A stretch of 64,000 nt of DNA from Pseudomonadota bacterium (GCA_023412805.1 JAEZRM010000008.1:19666-83665); one strand, 5' to 3'; shown: positions 16,644 to 26,779, counted from the stretch's first letter. The notes: a model not told the origin generated them from the sequence alone. Translations and numbers: made by a program.

Positions 16644-18260
16644 ATGCACCGGTTCATACGTATCGCCCTGCTTGTCGCAGCGCTCGCGGGCGGCTGGCTC
16701 ACCAGCCCGATACCCGCTAACGCTGCTCCCGAGGATCTCGCCGCGGGCCTCACCCTGATTGCCAAGGACAGCTTCAACGATACCGCCGCCGGTATCGACG
16801 CGATCGCGCGCTCGGGCGCGCCGCACGCCGCGACGCTGATCGAAGCACTGCAGGATGGCCGCCTGCTCATCAATGCCGCAAACCAGAAGATCTACTACCG
16901 CGACGCCGCCGGTGCCGTTCGTGATGCCGCGACCAATGACGTCGTCGCCGCGCCGCCGGATAATCTTTCCGCGGCCCGCATGAACAATCGCGTCCGCACT
17001 GCTGCCAGCGCGGCGATGGGCGCCCTCAGCCTGATGAACCCGGATCCAGCGCGCCGCATCCAGGCTGCGCAGGCCGTGATGAAGTCTCGTGACGAGGCCG
17101 CGCTGCCGGTACTCGACGCGGCAATTGCGGCCGAGAAGGACACCAAGGTGCGCACCGAGCTGCAGCTCGCCTGGGCCGCCGTCACGTTCGTCAAGAAGGA
17201 CGCGGCGGAGGCGCAGCGCCTCGAGGCGATCGCGCTCCTGCGCGACAGTGGCACCCGCGACGCGCTATCGATCCTGCGCACCCTTCCAGCGGACACCGCC
17301 GGGCCTGCGCGCGCGGCGGCGGACAGTGCGATCCAATCCATCGATCAGCGTCTGGCGCTGTGGGGCTACGCACAGAATTTCTGGTACGGCATATCGCTCG
17401 GCTCTGTTCTGCTGATCGCCGCGATCGGCCTCGCGATCACGTTCGGCGTCATGGGCGTCATCAACATGGCGCACGGCGAGATGGTCATGCTCGGCGCCTA
17501 CGCGACATTCATCGTGCAGGAATTCTGCCGCAGCTATGCGCCGGGCCTTTTCGACTATTCGCTCGTGCTTGCCATCCCGCTCGCATTCCTCATAGCCGGC
17601 GGCGTCGGCGTCGCGATCGAGCGCGGCATCATCCGCCATCTCTATGGCCGTCCGCTCGAAACACTGCTCGCCACCTGGGGCATCAGCCTCATTCTGCAGC
17701 AGGCTGTGCGCACGGCCTTCGGCCCGACGAACCGCGAAGTCGGAACCCCGCAGTTCATGTCCGGCGCCATGGAGGTCGGCGGTCTCGTCATCACCTGGAA
17801 CCGGCTCTACATCGTCATTTTCGCGGCCCTCATCTTCGTCGGGCTGCTGCTGGCACTGCGCTATACGCCACTCGGCCTGCACATGCGCGCCGTCACGCAG
17901 AACCGGCGCATGGCTTCCTCGATGGGCATCCGCACGGGCCGCGTCGACGCGCTGACCTTCGGCCTCGGCTCCGGGATCGCCGGCCTTGCCGGCGTCGCGC
18001 TCTCGCAGATCGACAACGTCAGCCCGAACCTCGGCCAGAGCTACATCATCGACAGCTTCCTCGTCGTCGTGTTCGGCGGTGTCGGAAATCTCTGGGGCAC
18101 GCTTGTCGGTGCGCTCTCGATCGGTATGGCGAACAAGCTGCTCGAACCCTACGCGGGCGCGGTGCTCGGCAAGATCATCCTGCTCGTCGCCATCATCTTC
18201 TTCATCCAGAAGCGGCCGCGCGGCCTGTTCGCACTCAAGGGGAGGGCCGTCGAGGCATGA
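16644..18260 (+). CDS. urtB: urea ABC transporter permease UrtB
   Basis: A 538-residue protein with two parts. Residues 1-28 are a signal peptide (LTSPIPANA-A). Residues 30 to about 240 form an Ala-rich, helical-repeat-like periplasmic domain usual in UrtB of this type. From about 245 it is a LivH-type permease of about eight helices with GVINMAHGEMVMLGAYAT and the cytosolic loop RYTPLGLHMRAVTQNRRMASSMGI. Together with UrtC it forms the urea channel. The gene begins 142 bases after urtA; its TGA overlaps the ATG of urtC (ATGA), which points to translational coupling. Confidence 0.95.
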   Translation: MHRFIRIALLVAALAGGWLTSPIPANAAPEDLAAGLTLIAKDSFNDTAAGIDAIARSGAPHAATLIEALQDGRLLINAANQKIYYRDAAGAVRDAATNDVVAAPPDNLSAARMNNRVRTAASAAMGALSLMNPDPARRIQAAQAVMKSRDEAALPVLDAAIAAEKDTKVRTELQLAWAAVTFVKKDAAEAQRLEAIALLRDSGTRDALSILRTLPADTAGPARAAADSAIQSIDQRLALWGYAQNFWYGISLGSVLLIAAIGLAITFGVMGVINMAHGEMVMLGAYATFIVQEFCRSYAPGLFDYSLVLAIPLAFLIAGGVGVAIERGIIRHLYGRPLETLLATWGISLILQQAVRTAFGPTNREVGTPQFMSGAMEVGGLVITWNRLYIVIFAALIFVGLLLALRYTPLGLHMRAVTQNRRMASSMGIRTGRVDALTFGLGSGIAGLAGVALSQIDNVSPNLGQSYIIDSFLVVVFGGVGNLWGTLVGALSIGMANKLLEPYAGAVLGKIILLVAIIFFIQKRPRGLFALKGRAVEA

Positions 18261-19408
18261 TCACGCGCGCGCTCCTCGCCGACGACCGAACGGGAAAGTG
18301 GTTCCTCGCGATCGTGCTCGGCCTCGCCATCGTCGTGCCGATCCTGCATCTCGCCGTGCCGGAAGGATCACCTTTCCATATCTCGACGGCGACGCTGGCA
18401 CTGCTCGGCAAGTATCTCTGCTTCGCGCTTCTCGCGCTGTCGCTCGATCTCGTCTGGGGCTACTGCGGCATTCTCTCGCTCGGCCACGGTGCCTTCTTTG
18501 CACTAGGCGGCTACGCCATGGGCATGTACCTCATGCGCCAGATCGGCACGCGGGGCGTCTATGCGCACCCCGAGCTTCCCGACTTCATGGTCTTCCTGAA
18601 CTGGAAAGAGTTGCCATGGTATTGGTACGGTTTCGAGAACGCCTGGTTTGCCTTCCTCATGGTGATGGCGGTCCCAGGCCTGCTCGCGTTCGTGTTCGGC
18701 TGGTTCGCCTTCCGAAGTCGCGTGACGGGCGTGTACCTGTCGATCATCACGCAGGCGCTGACCTACGCGCTCATGCTGGCGTTCTTCCGCAACGACATGG
18801 GCTTCGGCGGCAACAACGGCCTGACCGACTTCAAGGACATTCTGGGCTTTCCGGTCCAGGCGAACACGACGCGAGCCGCACTTTTCGCAGCCTCGGCAAT
18901 AGCGCTGGCTCTCGGATACCTCGCGGCGCGGGCCATCGTGTCGTCGCGTCTCGGCAAGGTTCTCGTCTCGATTCGTGATGCGGAGAGCCGCACGCGCTTC
19001 CTCGGTTACCGCGTCGAGCACTACAAGACCTTTGTCTTCACGGTTTCAGCCATCATGGCCGGCATCGCCGGTGCGCTCTATGTGCCGCAGGTCGGCATCA
19101 TCAATCCGAGCGAGTTTCTGCCGGCGAACTCCATCGAGATCGTGATCTGGGTCGCGGTCGGCGGCCGCGGCACGCTTGCAGGCGCCGCGCTCGGCGCCGT
19201 GCTCGTGAACTTCGCCAAGACGACCTTCACGACGGGCTTTCTCGCGCCCTACTGGCTCTTCGCGCTCGGCGCACTCTTCGTCATCACGACGATCTGGCTA
19301 CCGAAGGGTATCCTCGGCAAGTTCAATGATCTCTGGGAGCACTGGCGCTCTTCTCGAGCGGAGAAGAGCGAGGCGAAGCCCACACCCGTTCCACAGCTCG
19401 CCGAGTAG
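18257..19408 (+). CDS. urtC: urea ABC transporter permease UrtC
   Basis: A 383-residue LivM-type permease. About ten membrane helices are visible; the family motif SLDLVWGYCGILSLGHGAFFALGGYAMG is at about residues 62-90 and the cytosolic coupling segment RLGKVLVSIRDAESRTRFLGY near 235-255. The start is the ATG at 18257, which overlaps the urtB stop by four bases; the open frame upstream is only the shadow of urtB. It ends nine bases before urtD. The tail (SSRAEKSEAKPTPVPQLAE) is charged and probably cytosolic. Confidence 0.95.
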   Translation: MITRALLADDRTGKWFLAIVLGLAIVVPILHLAVPEGSPFHISTATLALLGKYLCFALLALSLDLVWGYCGILSLGHGAFFALGGYAMGMYLMRQIGTRGVYAHPELPDFMVFLNWKELPWYWYGFENAWFAFLMVMAVPGLLAFVFGWFAFRSRVTGVYLSIITQALTYALMLAFFRNDMGFGGNNGLTDFKDILGFPVQANTTRAALFAASAIALALGYLAARAIVSSRLGKVLVSIRDAESRTRFLGYRVEHYKTFVFTVSAIMAGIAGALYVPQVGIINPSEFLPANSIEIVIWVAVGGRGTLAGAALGAVLVNFAKTTFTTGFLAPYWLFALGALFVITTIWLPKGILGKFNDLWEHWRSSRAEKSEAKPTPVPQLAE

Positions 19409-19417
19409 GAGCTTCTC

Positions 19418-20197
<780 letters not shown>

Positions 20198-20227
20198 TTT
20201 GGGCGCTGAAAGACAGGAGACTGCGCC

Positions 20228-20923
20228 ATGCTGAAGGTCGAAGATGTCGACCTGCACTACGGCGCCGCGCAGGTGCTGCGCGGTGTGAACCTCGAGGTGC
20301 GCAAGGGCGAAGTGACATCGCTCATGGGCCGCAATGGTGTCGGCAAGACCACGCTCCTGCGCGCGATTGTCGGCCACCATCCGGTCAGCGCCGGGCATAT
20401 CGAATGGAACGGCCAGACGCTGAACGGCCTGCCGCCCTACGAGCGCGCGCGGGCCGGCATCGCGATCGTCCCCCAGGGCCGCGAGATCTTCCCACTGCTC
20501 ACTGTCGCCGAGAACCTGCAAACGGGCCTCGCGCCGCTCTCAGGCGATAACCGCCAGATCGACGACGAGATCTTCACGCTGTTCCCAGTTCTGAAATCCA
20601 TGCTCCGGCGGCGGGGCGGCGATCTTTCCGGCGGCCAGCAGCAGCAGCTCGCGATCGGCCGCGCCCTCGTCATGCGTCCGAGCCTCCTCGTCCTCGACGA
20701 GCCGACCGAGGGCATTCAGCCGTCCATCATCAAGGACATCGGCCGCGCGATCGACTACCTGCGCAAGAAAGGTGAGATGGCCATCCTGCTCGTCGAGCAG
20801 TACTTCGAGTTCGCGCGCGATCTCGCCGACCATTACGCGGTCATGGATCGCGGGCAGGTCGTGCTGTCCGGAACCCGCGCCGAAATGGTCGAGGCGGATG
20901 TACGCCGCAGGCTGTCGGTCTGA
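20228..20923 (+). CDS. urtE: urea ABC transporter ATP-binding protein UrtE
   Basis: A 231-residue LivF-type ABC ATPase. Walker A is GRNGVGKTT, followed by the Q-loop phrase IVPQGREIFPLLTVAENL, the signature DLSGGQQQQLAIGRAL, Walker B LLVLDEPTEGIQPSII (EGIQPS is typical of UrtE), and the switch motif LLVEQYFEFA. It is the last gene of the urt operon, 30 bases after urtD. No urease genes follow in this window; a composite palindromic repeat begins eight bases after the stop. Confidence 0.95.
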   Translation: MLKVEDVDLHYGAAQVLRGVNLEVRKGEVTSLMGRNGVGKTTLLRAIVGHHPVSAGHIEWNGQTLNGLPPYERARAGIAIVPQGREIFPLLTVAENLQTGLAPLSGDNRQIDDEIFTLFPVLKSMLRRRGGDLSGGQQQQLAIGRALVMRPSLLVLDEPTEGIQPSIIKDIGRAIDYLRKKGEMAILLVEQYFEFARDLADHYAVMDRGQVVLSGTRAEMVEADVRRRLSV

Positions 20924-20930
20924 TGATCTT

Positions 20931-21044
20931 CCCCTTCTCCCCGTGCTTACGGGGAGAAGGTCGGGATGAGGGGCGGCAAACGCTGACGTTTGCGCGCTCT
21001 GCCGCCCCTCACCCTAGCCCCCTCCCCGCACGCGGGGAGAGGGG
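20931..21044. repeat. dispersed composite palindrome, copy A
   Basis: About 114 bp. It has a left hairpin CTTCTCCCCG...CGGGGAGAAG, a central inverted pair GATGAGGGGCGGC...GCCGCCCCTCA, and a right hairpin CCTCCCCG...CGGGGAGAGG. The same three-part plan recurs at 41780-41889, 47021-47144 and 63864-64000, and as half a unit at 28700-28730. This copy lies between urtE and the next plus-strand gene. It resembles the intergenic mosaic repeats of Hyphomicrobiales. Confidence 0.85.
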
Positions 21045-21118
21045 TCAGCGGCGCATCTTCCCTGCCCCAATCCAGATGCTATGCTGTCCTGACCAAACAG
21101 CGCGGGAAGGCCTCAGCC

Positions 21119-21613
21119 ATGCGTGTTGTGCGTCTTGCGACCAGTGCCGTTCTGCTAGCCACTACCACCGCCGTTCTCAACACGCCCGTCGAGCGCGCGC
21201 TGGCCCATCCGCCCGCCATCGTCAGCGAAGCCCAGCGCAAGCTGATCAGCGAGGAGGTCGCTGCCTTTCGCAAGGAGGTTGCCGCAGCCATCAAGGCCAA
21301 GGATGCCAAGCGGCTTCAGCGGATGTACGCGCCATCCTTCGTGCACACGCACACCTCGGGCAAGACGGACAACAAGAAGGCGCGCATCGCCGCGCTGCTG
21401 AAAGGTGATCCCGTCATCGAGACCGCGGCGGTCAGCGATCTCGTCATCCGCATTCCGAACGACTGGGTCGGCATTGCGACCGGTGTCTCGCCTATCAAAT
21501 CCGACGATGGCAAGACTTACGACGTCCGTTGGACGGCAGTGTACACGCGCGAGGGCCAAAGCTGGCACGTCGCCGCCAGCCACGCGACGCGGCTCGGTGA
21601 AAGCAGGCCGTGA
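21119..21613 (+). CDS. secreted DUF4440/SnoaL-like protein
   Basis: A 164-residue protein with a Sec signal peptide (MRVVRLATSAVLLATTTAVL, cleavage probably after ALA or LAHPP) and one NTF2-like domain: KEVAAAIKAKDAKRLQRMYA, a strand region with FVHTHTSGKTDNKKARIAALL, and the last strands YDVRWTAVYTREGQSWHVAASHATRL. It should be periplasmic. It is unlike the cytosolic DUF4440 protein at 9358-9717. I start at 21119 because the signal peptide begins there. Function unknown; it is convergent with a flavoprotein gene. Confidence 0.75.
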   Translation: MRVVRLATSAVLLATTTAVLNTPVERALAHPPAIVSEAQRKLISEEVAAFRKEVAAAIKAKDAKRLQRMYAPSFVHTHTSGKTDNKKARIAALLKGDPVIETAAVSDLVIRIPNDWVGIATGVSPIKSDDGKTYDVRWTAVYTREGQSWHVAASHATRLGESRP

Positions 21614-21629
21614 GCCCGCGACCTGCCGA

Positions 21630-22268
21630 TCAGTAGATCGTCTGCTTGATGCGCTCAGGATATATGCGGTTGTACTCGTCCGCATCAGCGCCCTTCATGG
21701 TCGCCGCGACCAGCTCGCCGACGCTCGGCAGTTCCGAGCGTTTGATCTGCGAGGCCGGATCCCAGAGCTTCGAGCGCACAAGCGCCTTCGTGCACTGGAA
21801 GTAGACCTTCTCGATCTCGACGACGATAAGGCTCTTCGGCACCTGGCGTTGCATCTCGAAGGTGGCGCAAAGCGCTGGATCCGTCGTGATGTGCGCGCGA
21901 CCGTTGACGCGCAGCGTCTCGCCGACGCCCGGGATCAGAAACAGCAGCCCGATGCGTCCGGTCTCGACGATATTGCGCAGCGTATCGATGCGGTTGTTGC
22001 CACGCCGATCCGGGATGAGCAGTGTCCGCTCATCCACGACCCGCACGAACGACCCGACTGGATCGCCGCGCGGCGTGCAGTCGAGGCCTTCCGAGCCCGC
22101 CGAGGCGATGGCGCAGAACGGCGCTTTCTCGATGATGGCGCGATAAGGACCATTGAGATGGTCGATCTCCTTGGCGACGGCGGCGCCGCTCGGCGCTCCG
22201 TAGAGAGCCTCCAGCTCCGCAAGCGATGTGATGCGATGAGAGTTGGTGGCCACAGGTGCGTCGTTCAT
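21630..22268 (-). CDS. PPOX-class FMN-dependent flavoprotein (MSMEG_1061-like)
   Basis: A 212-residue split-barrel flavoprotein of the pyridoxamine-5'-phosphate oxidase superfamily. Visible are FCAIASAGSEGLDCTPRGDP, RTLLIPDRRGNNRIDTLRNI and GLLFLIPGVGETLRVNGRA, the phrases of the MSMEG_1061 group. Members bind FMN or F420 and reduce or oxidise small molecules; none of this is specific enough to name a substrate. I start at the ATG at 22266-22268 (MNDAPVATN). It lies 73 bases downstream of glcB on the same strand and may be read with it. Confidence 0.82.
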   Translation of the reverse strand: MNDAPVATNSHRITSLAELEALYGAPSGAAVAKEIDHLNGPYRAIIEKAPFCAIASAGSEGLDCTPRGDPVGSFVRVVDERTLLIPDRRGNNRIDTLRNIVETGRIGLLFLIPGVGETLRVNGRAHITTDPALCATFEMQRQVPKSLIVVEIEKVYFQCTKALVRSKLWDPASQIKRSELPSVGELVAATMKGADADEYNRIYPERIKQTIY

Positions 22269-22341
22269 GCCGGATCCGCCTTTTCTCAAGATCCCCGAGT
22301 TCGCCGAAACATAAGGGCTAAGACCACGCAAGTCTATCCGC

Positions 22342-24540
22342 TCAGCTTGCCAACCTGTCCCGCGCCTTCGCTTCGAGACGGCGTGCGTGAAGGATCGGCT
22401 CGGTATAGCCGCTCGGCTGCTGACGCCCCTTGAGCACGAGATCCCGCGCTGCCTGAAACGCAACGGAGCTGTTGAGATCCCGCGCCATAGGCCGGTACGC
22501 GGGATCGCCGGCATTCTGCTGATCGACCACTTGCGCCATGCGCTCCAGGGTTTCGATGACCTGGGCCTCAGTGACCACGCCGTGATGCAGCCAGTTGGCA
22601 ATGTGCTGGCTCGATATCCGCAGCGTCGCGCGGTCCTCCATGAGGGCCACGTTGTCGATATCCGGCACCTTCGAGCAGCCGATACCCTGGTCGATCCAGC
22701 GCACGACATAGCCGAGTATGCCCTGCGCATTGTTGTCGAGCTCGCGCTGAATGTCCTCGGCCGACCAGTTCGGTCGATCGGCAATCGGCGGCGTCAGCAG
22801 ATCGTCGAGACTGGCGCGCTGCCGGCTTGCGATCTCGGCCTGCCGCGCACCGACGTCGACGAGATGGTAGTGAATAGCGTGCAGCGTCGCGGCAATCGGC
22901 GACGGCACCCACGCCGTGCTTGCACCGGCCTCGGGATGGGCGATCTTCTCCTTGAGCATCGCCGACATCAGATCAGGCTTGGCCCACATGCCCTTGCCGA
23001 TCTGCGCCCGCCCGGGGAGGCCGCATGAAATGCCGATATCGACGTTGCGGTTCTCGTACGCCTTGATCCACGGCGTCTTCGGCATCTCGGATTTGCGGAT
23101 CACAGGCCCCGCTTCCATGCTCGTGTGGATCTCGTCGCCCGTACGATCTAGGAAGCCGGTGTTAATGAAGAACACGCGCGAGCGCGCCGCCCGGATGCAC
23201 TCTTTGAGGTTCACACTCGTGCGGTGCTCCTCGTCCATGAGGCCCATCTTGAGGGTATTACGCGGCAAGCCGAGCACGTCCTCGGTCATGCCGAACAGAC
23301 GGCCCGCGAAAGCAACCTCCTCCGGGCCGTGCATCTTCGGCTTGACGATATAGATCGAGCTCTCGCGGCTGTTGCGGAATGCGCCGCTGCCCTTGAGATC
23401 ATGCACACCGATGAGGCTCGTGATCAGCGCATCGAGAATGCCCTCGGGCGCGGGCACGCCGTCCGCATCGAGGACGCTTGCATCCGTCATGAGATGCCCG
23501 GCGTTGCGCACGAGCAGCAGACTGCGCCCCGGCACGGAGGCTTCACCCCCATCGGGGAGCTGATAGACGCGATCCGGCTTGAGCTGTCGCCTGGTCGCGC
23601 CGCGCGCCGTATGGATCGTCGCTTCGAGCGTGCCCTTCATCAGGCCCAGCCAGTTGCGGTAGCAGGCCACCTTGTCATCAGGATCGACCGCCGCCGTCGC
23701 ATCCTCGAAATCGATGATCGTCGTCAGCGCAGCCTCGACATGCACATCGGCAAGTCCGGCTGGATGAGCGGCGCCCACGGGATTACCACGATCGAAGCGC
23801 AGCTCGATGCCGAGACCATTGTGCTCCAGCAGAATGGCGCTCGGATTGAAGGGATCACCCCGATAGCCGAGAAATTGCGCACTGTCGGAGAGGTAGGCGC
23901 GCGGCTCCGTCGCCCCAACATCGAAAAGCAGTGTGCCGACCTCGATCGTGCACGCCAGCACCTCGCCATGCGAACGCGTGCCCTTGAGGTTTTCGATCGG
24001 CAGGAACGTGTCGAGCCAGTTCCGCACCTGCTCGACGACCTTGGCGCCTCGAGCCGGATTGTACGACGCACCGCGCGCCGCACCCGCTTCTTCTGAAATG
24101 GCGTCCGACACGTAGAGTGCATCATAGAGCGAGCCCCAGCGCGCATTGGCGGCATTGAGCGCCATGCGCGCGCTGCTCACCGGCACCACGAGCTGCGGCC
24201 CGGCCATTGTTCCGATCTCGGCGTCCACACCCGCCGTATCGATGGTGAAGTCGGGCCCCTCCGGCACCAGATAGCCGATGCGCTCGAGAAAGGATCGGTA
24301 GGCTGCGGGATCGTGCGGCTGACCGCGCCTGGCCTTATGCCAAGCGTCGATCTCAGCCTGCAAAGCGCCCCGCTTGGCGACGAGTGCGCGGTTATCAGGA
24401 CCGAGCGTTGTTACGATGCGTTCGAGACCGGTCCAGAAACTTGCGGGTTCGATGCCGGTACCCGGCAGCGCTTCCTGATCGACGAAGTCGGCGAGGACCT
24501 TCGCCACTTTGAGCTGGCCCTTCGAAACGTAGTCGATCAT
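22342..24540 (-). CDS. glcB: malate synthase G
   Basis: A 732-residue monomeric malate synthase, isoform G, which condenses glyoxylate with acetyl-CoA to malate. The length is right for the G form. The TIM-barrel active-site segment GLMDEEHRTSVNLKECIRAARSRV, then FLDRTGDEIHTSMEAG and NVDIGISCGLPGRAQIGKGMW, are all intact, as is the C-terminal plug ending EAKARDRLAS. It serves the glyoxylate shunt or glyoxylate from glycolate or purine breakdown; no isocitrate lyase is in the window. The ribosome site before the ATG is poor. A short inverted repeat lies 43 bases upstream. Confidence 0.97.
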   Translation of the reverse strand: MIDYVSKGQLKVAKVLADFVDQEALPGTGIEPASFWTGLERIVTTLGPDNRALVAKRGALQAEIDAWHKARRGQPHDPAAYRSFLERIGYLVPEGPDFTIDTAGVDAEIGTMAGPQLVVPVSSARMALNAANARWGSLYDALYVSDAISEEAGAARGASYNPARGAKVVEQVRNWLDTFLPIENLKGTRSHGEVLACTIEVGTLLFDVGATEPRAYLSDSAQFLGYRGDPFNPSAILLEHNGLGIELRFDRGNPVGAAHPAGLADVHVEAALTTIIDFEDATAAVDPDDKVACYRNWLGLMKGTLEATIHTARGATRRQLKPDRVYQLPDGGEASVPGRSLLLVRNAGHLMTDASVLDADGVPAPEGILDALITSLIGVHDLKGSGAFRNSRESSIYIVKPKMHGPEEVAFAGRLFGMTEDVLGLPRNTLKMGLMDEEHRTSVNLKECIRAARSRVFFINTGFLDRTGDEIHTSMEAGPVIRKSEMPKTPWIKAYENRNVDIGISCGLPGRAQIGKGMWAKPDLMSAMLKEKIAHPEAGASTAWVPSPIAATLHAIHYHLVDVGARQAEIASRQRASLDDLLTPPIADRPNWSAEDIQRELDNNAQGILGYVVRWIDQGIGCSKVPDIDNVALMEDRATLRISSQHIANWLHHGVVTEAQVIETLERMAQVVDQQNAGDPAYRPMARDLNSSVAFQAARDLVLKGRQQPSGYTEPILHARRLEAKARDRLAS

Positions 24541-24582
24541 CGCGGCGTGTTACCCCTGCTCGCTGGAATACATGTTGTACTG

Positions 24583-24598
24583 CACCATCCATATGGTG
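24583..24598. promoter_or_regulatory. short inverted repeat upstream of glcB
   Basis: CACCAT-ccat-ATGGTG, a 6-bp perfect inverted repeat, lies 43-58 bases before the glcB start codon, within a longer imperfect dyad (TGCACCAT...ATGGTGGCA). Its place suits an operator or the 5' leader of glcB. The regulator is unknown. Confidence 0.3.
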
Positions 24599-24642
24599 GC
24601 ACTGCAGCATGCGCAGGTTTTTTCGCCGATTGAGGCCGGAGG

Positions 24643-25260
24643 TCAACCCCCGGCAACGACTTTCGGACATTGCTCGGTAAGGAACTTGTTTACCGACTTG
24701 ATCATCCGGCGGTGAAAGATCCCGAGCGAATCCTCGAGCTGGGCCGCCGACCACACGACGCCCTTGATCACCCCCGGCGCCTTGATGTCTGTGACGTTCA
24801 CCCAGATCTTCCTTGCCTTGCCATTCTTGAACTCGATGATGGGAGCCAGCGTAATCTGCGCCTTATCGACCGAGTTTTCACGCTCGACCTCGCAATCGAC
24901 AGTATGTGTCGGCAGCGTAACCTTGATCTCCTCGGCGGAAAGCGCGCCGACGATCATATCGCGCGGCACCTTGAGATCGACTTCGCACTTGGCGGCGCCG
25001 AAGCCCCAGCGCAGCTTCTTGGCCGAGCCCTCCTTCATGGTCTTCTTTGACCAGACCTTGCTGAGGGGGCACTGCAGATCGCCGTTTACGGGTTTCTTCG
25101 AGACGACCACTTGGCAGAGGGACTTCTCGCAGGCCTTGAGCCGCGATTTCTCGTCGGCGCGCGGTTCGAGCGCCATCGCCTTGCCGAACGGCGCGGCGCC
25201 CCCCAGGAGGAACACGATGGCGGCCGCGGCCGCCCGGACACTCAGTATCCTCGTCTGCAT
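24643..25260 (-). CDS. hypothetical secreted protein with Cys pairs
   Basis: A 205-residue protein with a Sec signal peptide (MQTRILSVRAAAAAIVFLLG, cleavage probably after KAMA). The mature part has five Cys residues (KACEKSLCQ, LQCPLSK, AAKCEVD, VDCEVE and EQCPK) and a Lys-rich basic character. I do not recognise the family. The start at 25258-25260 has GAGGGGG seven bases upstream. It reads toward glcB on the same strand; 102 bases separate them. A periplasmic, disulphide-containing protein is likely; nothing more can be said. Confidence 0.7.
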   Translation of the reverse strand: MQTRILSVRAAAAAIVFLLGGAAPFGKAMALEPRADEKSRLKACEKSLCQVVVSKKPVNGDLQCPLSKVWSKKTMKEGSAKKLRWGFGAAKCEVDLKVPRDMIVGALSAEEIKVTLPTHTVDCEVERENSVDKAQITLAPIIEFKNGKARKIWVNVTDIKAPGVIKGVVWSAAQLEDSLGIFHRRMIKSVNKFLTEQCPKVVAGG

Positions 25261-25501
25261 GCCATCCCCCTCAGAAACCGGGCCGCATAGCTGCCGCCAC
25301 GCGGGCAACCGCAGCCATTAACCTGTCCCGAACGGCTTCTCCTGTCGGCGGGTATTGCGGCATCAGCGTGACACCGAAAGTGCAAAATTCAGCATTTGTG
25401 CACATGATACGCACAGCGATTGACCGTTCGGTATAAGCTTGTTCGCAGGTGCCGTGATTCGCTGCCCGCAGGGCGGCGGCTGCCGCTTGAGGAGATCGAT
25501 A

Positions 25502-25882
25502 ATGCGCTGGACGATGTCGCTGCTGGGGCTCGTCGCCGTGGCCGGTTTCAGTGCGGCCCCGCTGCAGGATGCGGCAGCGGACGGCATGAAGGATCGCAGC
25601 AAGCGGAGCACGGCCCGCAAGGTCGTCAAGGAGTACGACCGGTACGCCTTCCCCGTTGATAAGTACGCCTACCGGTACAGCCCGCGCGGCTACTATCCGT
25701 ACTACAATTCCAGGTACTGGTCGCCGGGCGGCTATGTTCGCGCACGCCAGCTAGCCCACTATCACGATTGGATCGACATCCGCCCACCCTACTTCCAGGC
25801 CTGGGGGCATCCGCGCAAGGACTGGAACCAGCGCCGCTGGCATGCGGAGCATCACGGCTATATCTGGCGCCATCACTGGTAA
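25502..25882 (+). CDS. small secreted Tyr/His/Trp-rich protein
   Basis: A 126-residue protein with a Sec signal peptide (MRWTMSLLGLVAVAGFSAAP) followed by a basic, very aromatic mature chain. In the last ~85 residues there are about 14 Tyr, 8 His and 7 Trp, for example RGYYPYYNSRYW and WHAEHHGYIWRHHW. GAGGAG eight bases before the ATG supports the start. No family recognised; such chains are often cell-envelope or metal-binding proteins in Hyphomicrobiales, which is only a suggestion. It converges with an SGNH hydrolase gene after 24 bases. Confidence 0.68.
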   Translation: MRWTMSLLGLVAVAGFSAAPLQDAAADGMKDRSKRSTARKVVKEYDRYAFPVDKYAYRYSPRGYYPYYNSRYWSPGGYVRARQLAHYHDWIDIRPPYFQAWGHPRKDWNQRRWHAEHHGYIWRHHW

Positions 25883-25906
25883 GCGCCGAAAGCGCCTGAT
25901 CGCCGC

Positions 25907-26779
25907 TCAGTAGGCCGTTGTCGGCGACCAACCGCTGAGCGGCATGGGCGTCACCCCTGCCGAGATCACCGGCGCGGCAGGGCGCCGGATTTCCCCTTCG
26001 ACGGCCTCCGCCATCAGCTCGGCGAGACACGCGTACGACGTGTCGTTGAGGTGGAATTTATCCTTCCACAACAGCGCATCGACGGAGTGCTGACCGCTGG
26101 TGATCAGATGTTGCATGATGGCGTACCGGCGGAAAACCGGCACGCCCTGCTCGCGAGCGACGCTCCGCGTGACGGTCACGTAATCCGCATAACTCGGAAC
26201 ATTCGCCGCCCGCGGATAGAACTGGGGATCGACAAGCACAACTTCGATCCCCGCCGTTTTCAGGGCGGCGATGCCGCTCACGAGGATCCGGCGAAACTCC
26301 GCGACATCGACACCGGTGATCGCGTCGTTGACGCCCGTCTGCCACAGGACGAGGGCCGGTCGCGTCGGAATCACATCGCGAACGAGGCGCTCGAGCATGT
26401 CTTTGGCAAGCTCGCCGCCTTTGCCGAGATTGACGACTTGGAAGTCCTTGCCCGGAAAGCGCCGCTCCATCTCCTGATCGAAGCGAGCCGGGTAGGTCGC
26501 CTGCTTCGATGAGGCACCAGTTCCCTCGGTCGATGACGAGCCGAGCGCTACGACCCGGATAGCGCCCCCGCGCTCGACCGCCCGCCCGAGGGCACGCAAT
26601 GGCGATTCGAAGCTCACCAGCGCCCCCGGCGCCTTGCAGGGGAGCAAGTCGACCGCCATGGACGGCTGAGATTGGAGGAGAAATGGTGCGAACCCCAGGG
26701 CCAGCAGAGCCGCCCGGCAGCGAAATCTCACCTTCGTAGAAGCCCGAGCCGGCTTCTCCGCACAACGCCCACGCCACAT
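25907..26779 (-). CDS. SGNH/GDSL-type hydrolase, secreted
   Basis: A 290-residue SGNH hydrolase. The N-terminal ~42 residues look like a signal peptide (RAALLALGFAPFLLQSQPSMAVD). Block I is ALGSSSTEGTG with the nucleophile probably Ser82 (the GDS Asp is replaced by Ser), block II the Gly in NLGKGGE, block III QTGVND, and block V KDKFHLND with the Asp and His of the triad. These enzymes cleave esters, often O-acetyl groups on polysaccharide or peptidoglycan, which would suit a periplasmic protein next to a cell-wall transpeptidase; this is an inference. The true start could be the Met at residue 1 or a later one. Confidence 0.8.
   Translation of the reverse strand: MWRGRCAEKPARASTKVRFRCRAALLALGFAPFLLQSQPSMAVDLLPCKAPGALVSFESPLRALGRAVERGGAIRVVALGSSSTEGTGASSKQATYPARFDQEMERRFPGKDFQVVNLGKGGELAKDMLERLVRDVIPTRPALVLWQTGVNDAITGVDVAEFRRILVSGIAALKTAGIEVVLVDPQFYPRAANVPSYADYVTVTRSVAREQGVPVFRRYAIMQHLITSGQHSVDALLWKDKFHLNDTSYACLAELMAEAVEGEIRRPAAPVISAGVTPMPLSGWSPTTAY

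Noticed and set aside
24594..24612. TGGCAC...ATGC upstream of glcB as a sigma-54 promoter
   Set aside because: GG and GC are 13 and not 12 bases apart, the TTGC element is imperfect, and it points away from glcB.
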